Below, in pieces: positions 5,707 through 5,747 of a DNA stretch of 5,747 nucleotides; position 1 is the stretch's first letter, and the number at the start of each line of letters is the position of its first letter. The stretch spans positions 1 to 5,747 of the forward strand of contig JAKAZF010000218.1 in assembly GCA_021826605.1 (NCBI GenBank), in the 5' to 3' direction. The DNA is from Planctomycetota bacterium (GTDB lineage Bacteria > Planctomycetota > Phycisphaerae > WQYP01). Below the pieces are notes generated by a model. That model saw nothing but the letters and a program-made list of their open reading frames with translations. It ran no database searches and had not been told where the DNA came from. Made by a program: the position numbers and the translations under genes.

Positions 5707-5747
5707 ACTGAATGTACTGATCAACACTGCAATTACTGCCCAATACT
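5707..5747. repeat. Degenerate ACTG-anchored repeat reaching the window edge
   Basis: ACTG occurs at 5707, 5716, 5726 and 5735, and ACT again at 5745, giving spacings of 9, 10, 9 and 10 bases, that is, a loose 19-base period. It may continue beyond the window. Confidence 0.5.

Larger units (their letters stand above)
5160..5747. other. Gene-poor repeat-bearing region after the toxin gene
   Basis: No convincing gene is seen in these 588 bases. The longest open frame (minus, 5273-5743) has biased Trp/Gly/Arg-rich composition and runs straight through the tandem micro-repeats, so it looks spurious. The region holds a hairpin at 5198-5217, five short 7-nt-period arrays (5273-5485), a C-rich stretch (5637-5685) and a run of ACTG words reaching the window edge. 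A gene may begin beyond 5747. Confidence 0.65.

Noticed and set aside
5273..5743. 156-aa minus-strand open frame
   Set aside because: It is translated largely from the tandem micro-repeats and a G-rich tract, giving a Trp/Gly/Arg-rich sequence with no family resemblance; likely spurious.

Overview
The window looks like a bacterial chromosome segment of moderate GC content. Organism: the FtsH N-terminus (a Gly/Asn/Arg-rich cytosolic leader before the first membrane helix), the excisionase-type antitoxin/PIN toxin pair, and the weak or absent Shine-Dalgarno sequences before some genes would fit a Planctomycetota-like bacterium. This is a low-confidence inference. The large GGDEF-EAL protein also has a proteobacterial flavour, so transfer or another phylum cannot be excluded.

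Layout: (1) 1-635, minus strand: the first 211 codons of ftsH, cut by the window edge at the start of the AAA+ domain. (2) 636-931: a gene-free gap with a TATAAT -10 box for ftsH, a 9-bp hairpin, and a perfect 14-bp palindrome bracketed by two near-identical 13-bp direct repeats just after the next gene's stop. (3) 932-3703, minus: a 923-aa GAF-GAF-GGDEF-EAL protein for cyclic-di-GMP turnover, with all expected catalytic residues visible in both enzyme domains and an unassigned C-terminal extension. (4) 3779-4054, minus: a possible small Gly-rich protein, upstream of and co-oriented with the c-di-GMP gene. (5) 4117-5159, plus: a two-gene toxin-antitoxin module (helix-turn-helix antitoxin, then PIN-domain RNase toxin) sharing one base, with an inverted repeat over the likely promoter. 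(6) 5160-5747: about 590 bases without a convincing gene. It holds several unrelated 7-nt-period micro-repeats, a run of ACTG words and a G-quadruplex-capable stretch.

How the parts work together: ftsH, the c-di-GMP gene and the toxin-antitoxin pair have no evident shared pathway. They appear to be a housekeeping protease, a signalling enzyme and an accessory stability/stress module side by side. I see no strong evidence of a new multi-gene system. The most unusual signals are the cluster of heptanucleotide micro-arrays at 5273-5485 and the repeat-palindrome-repeat element at 880-928.
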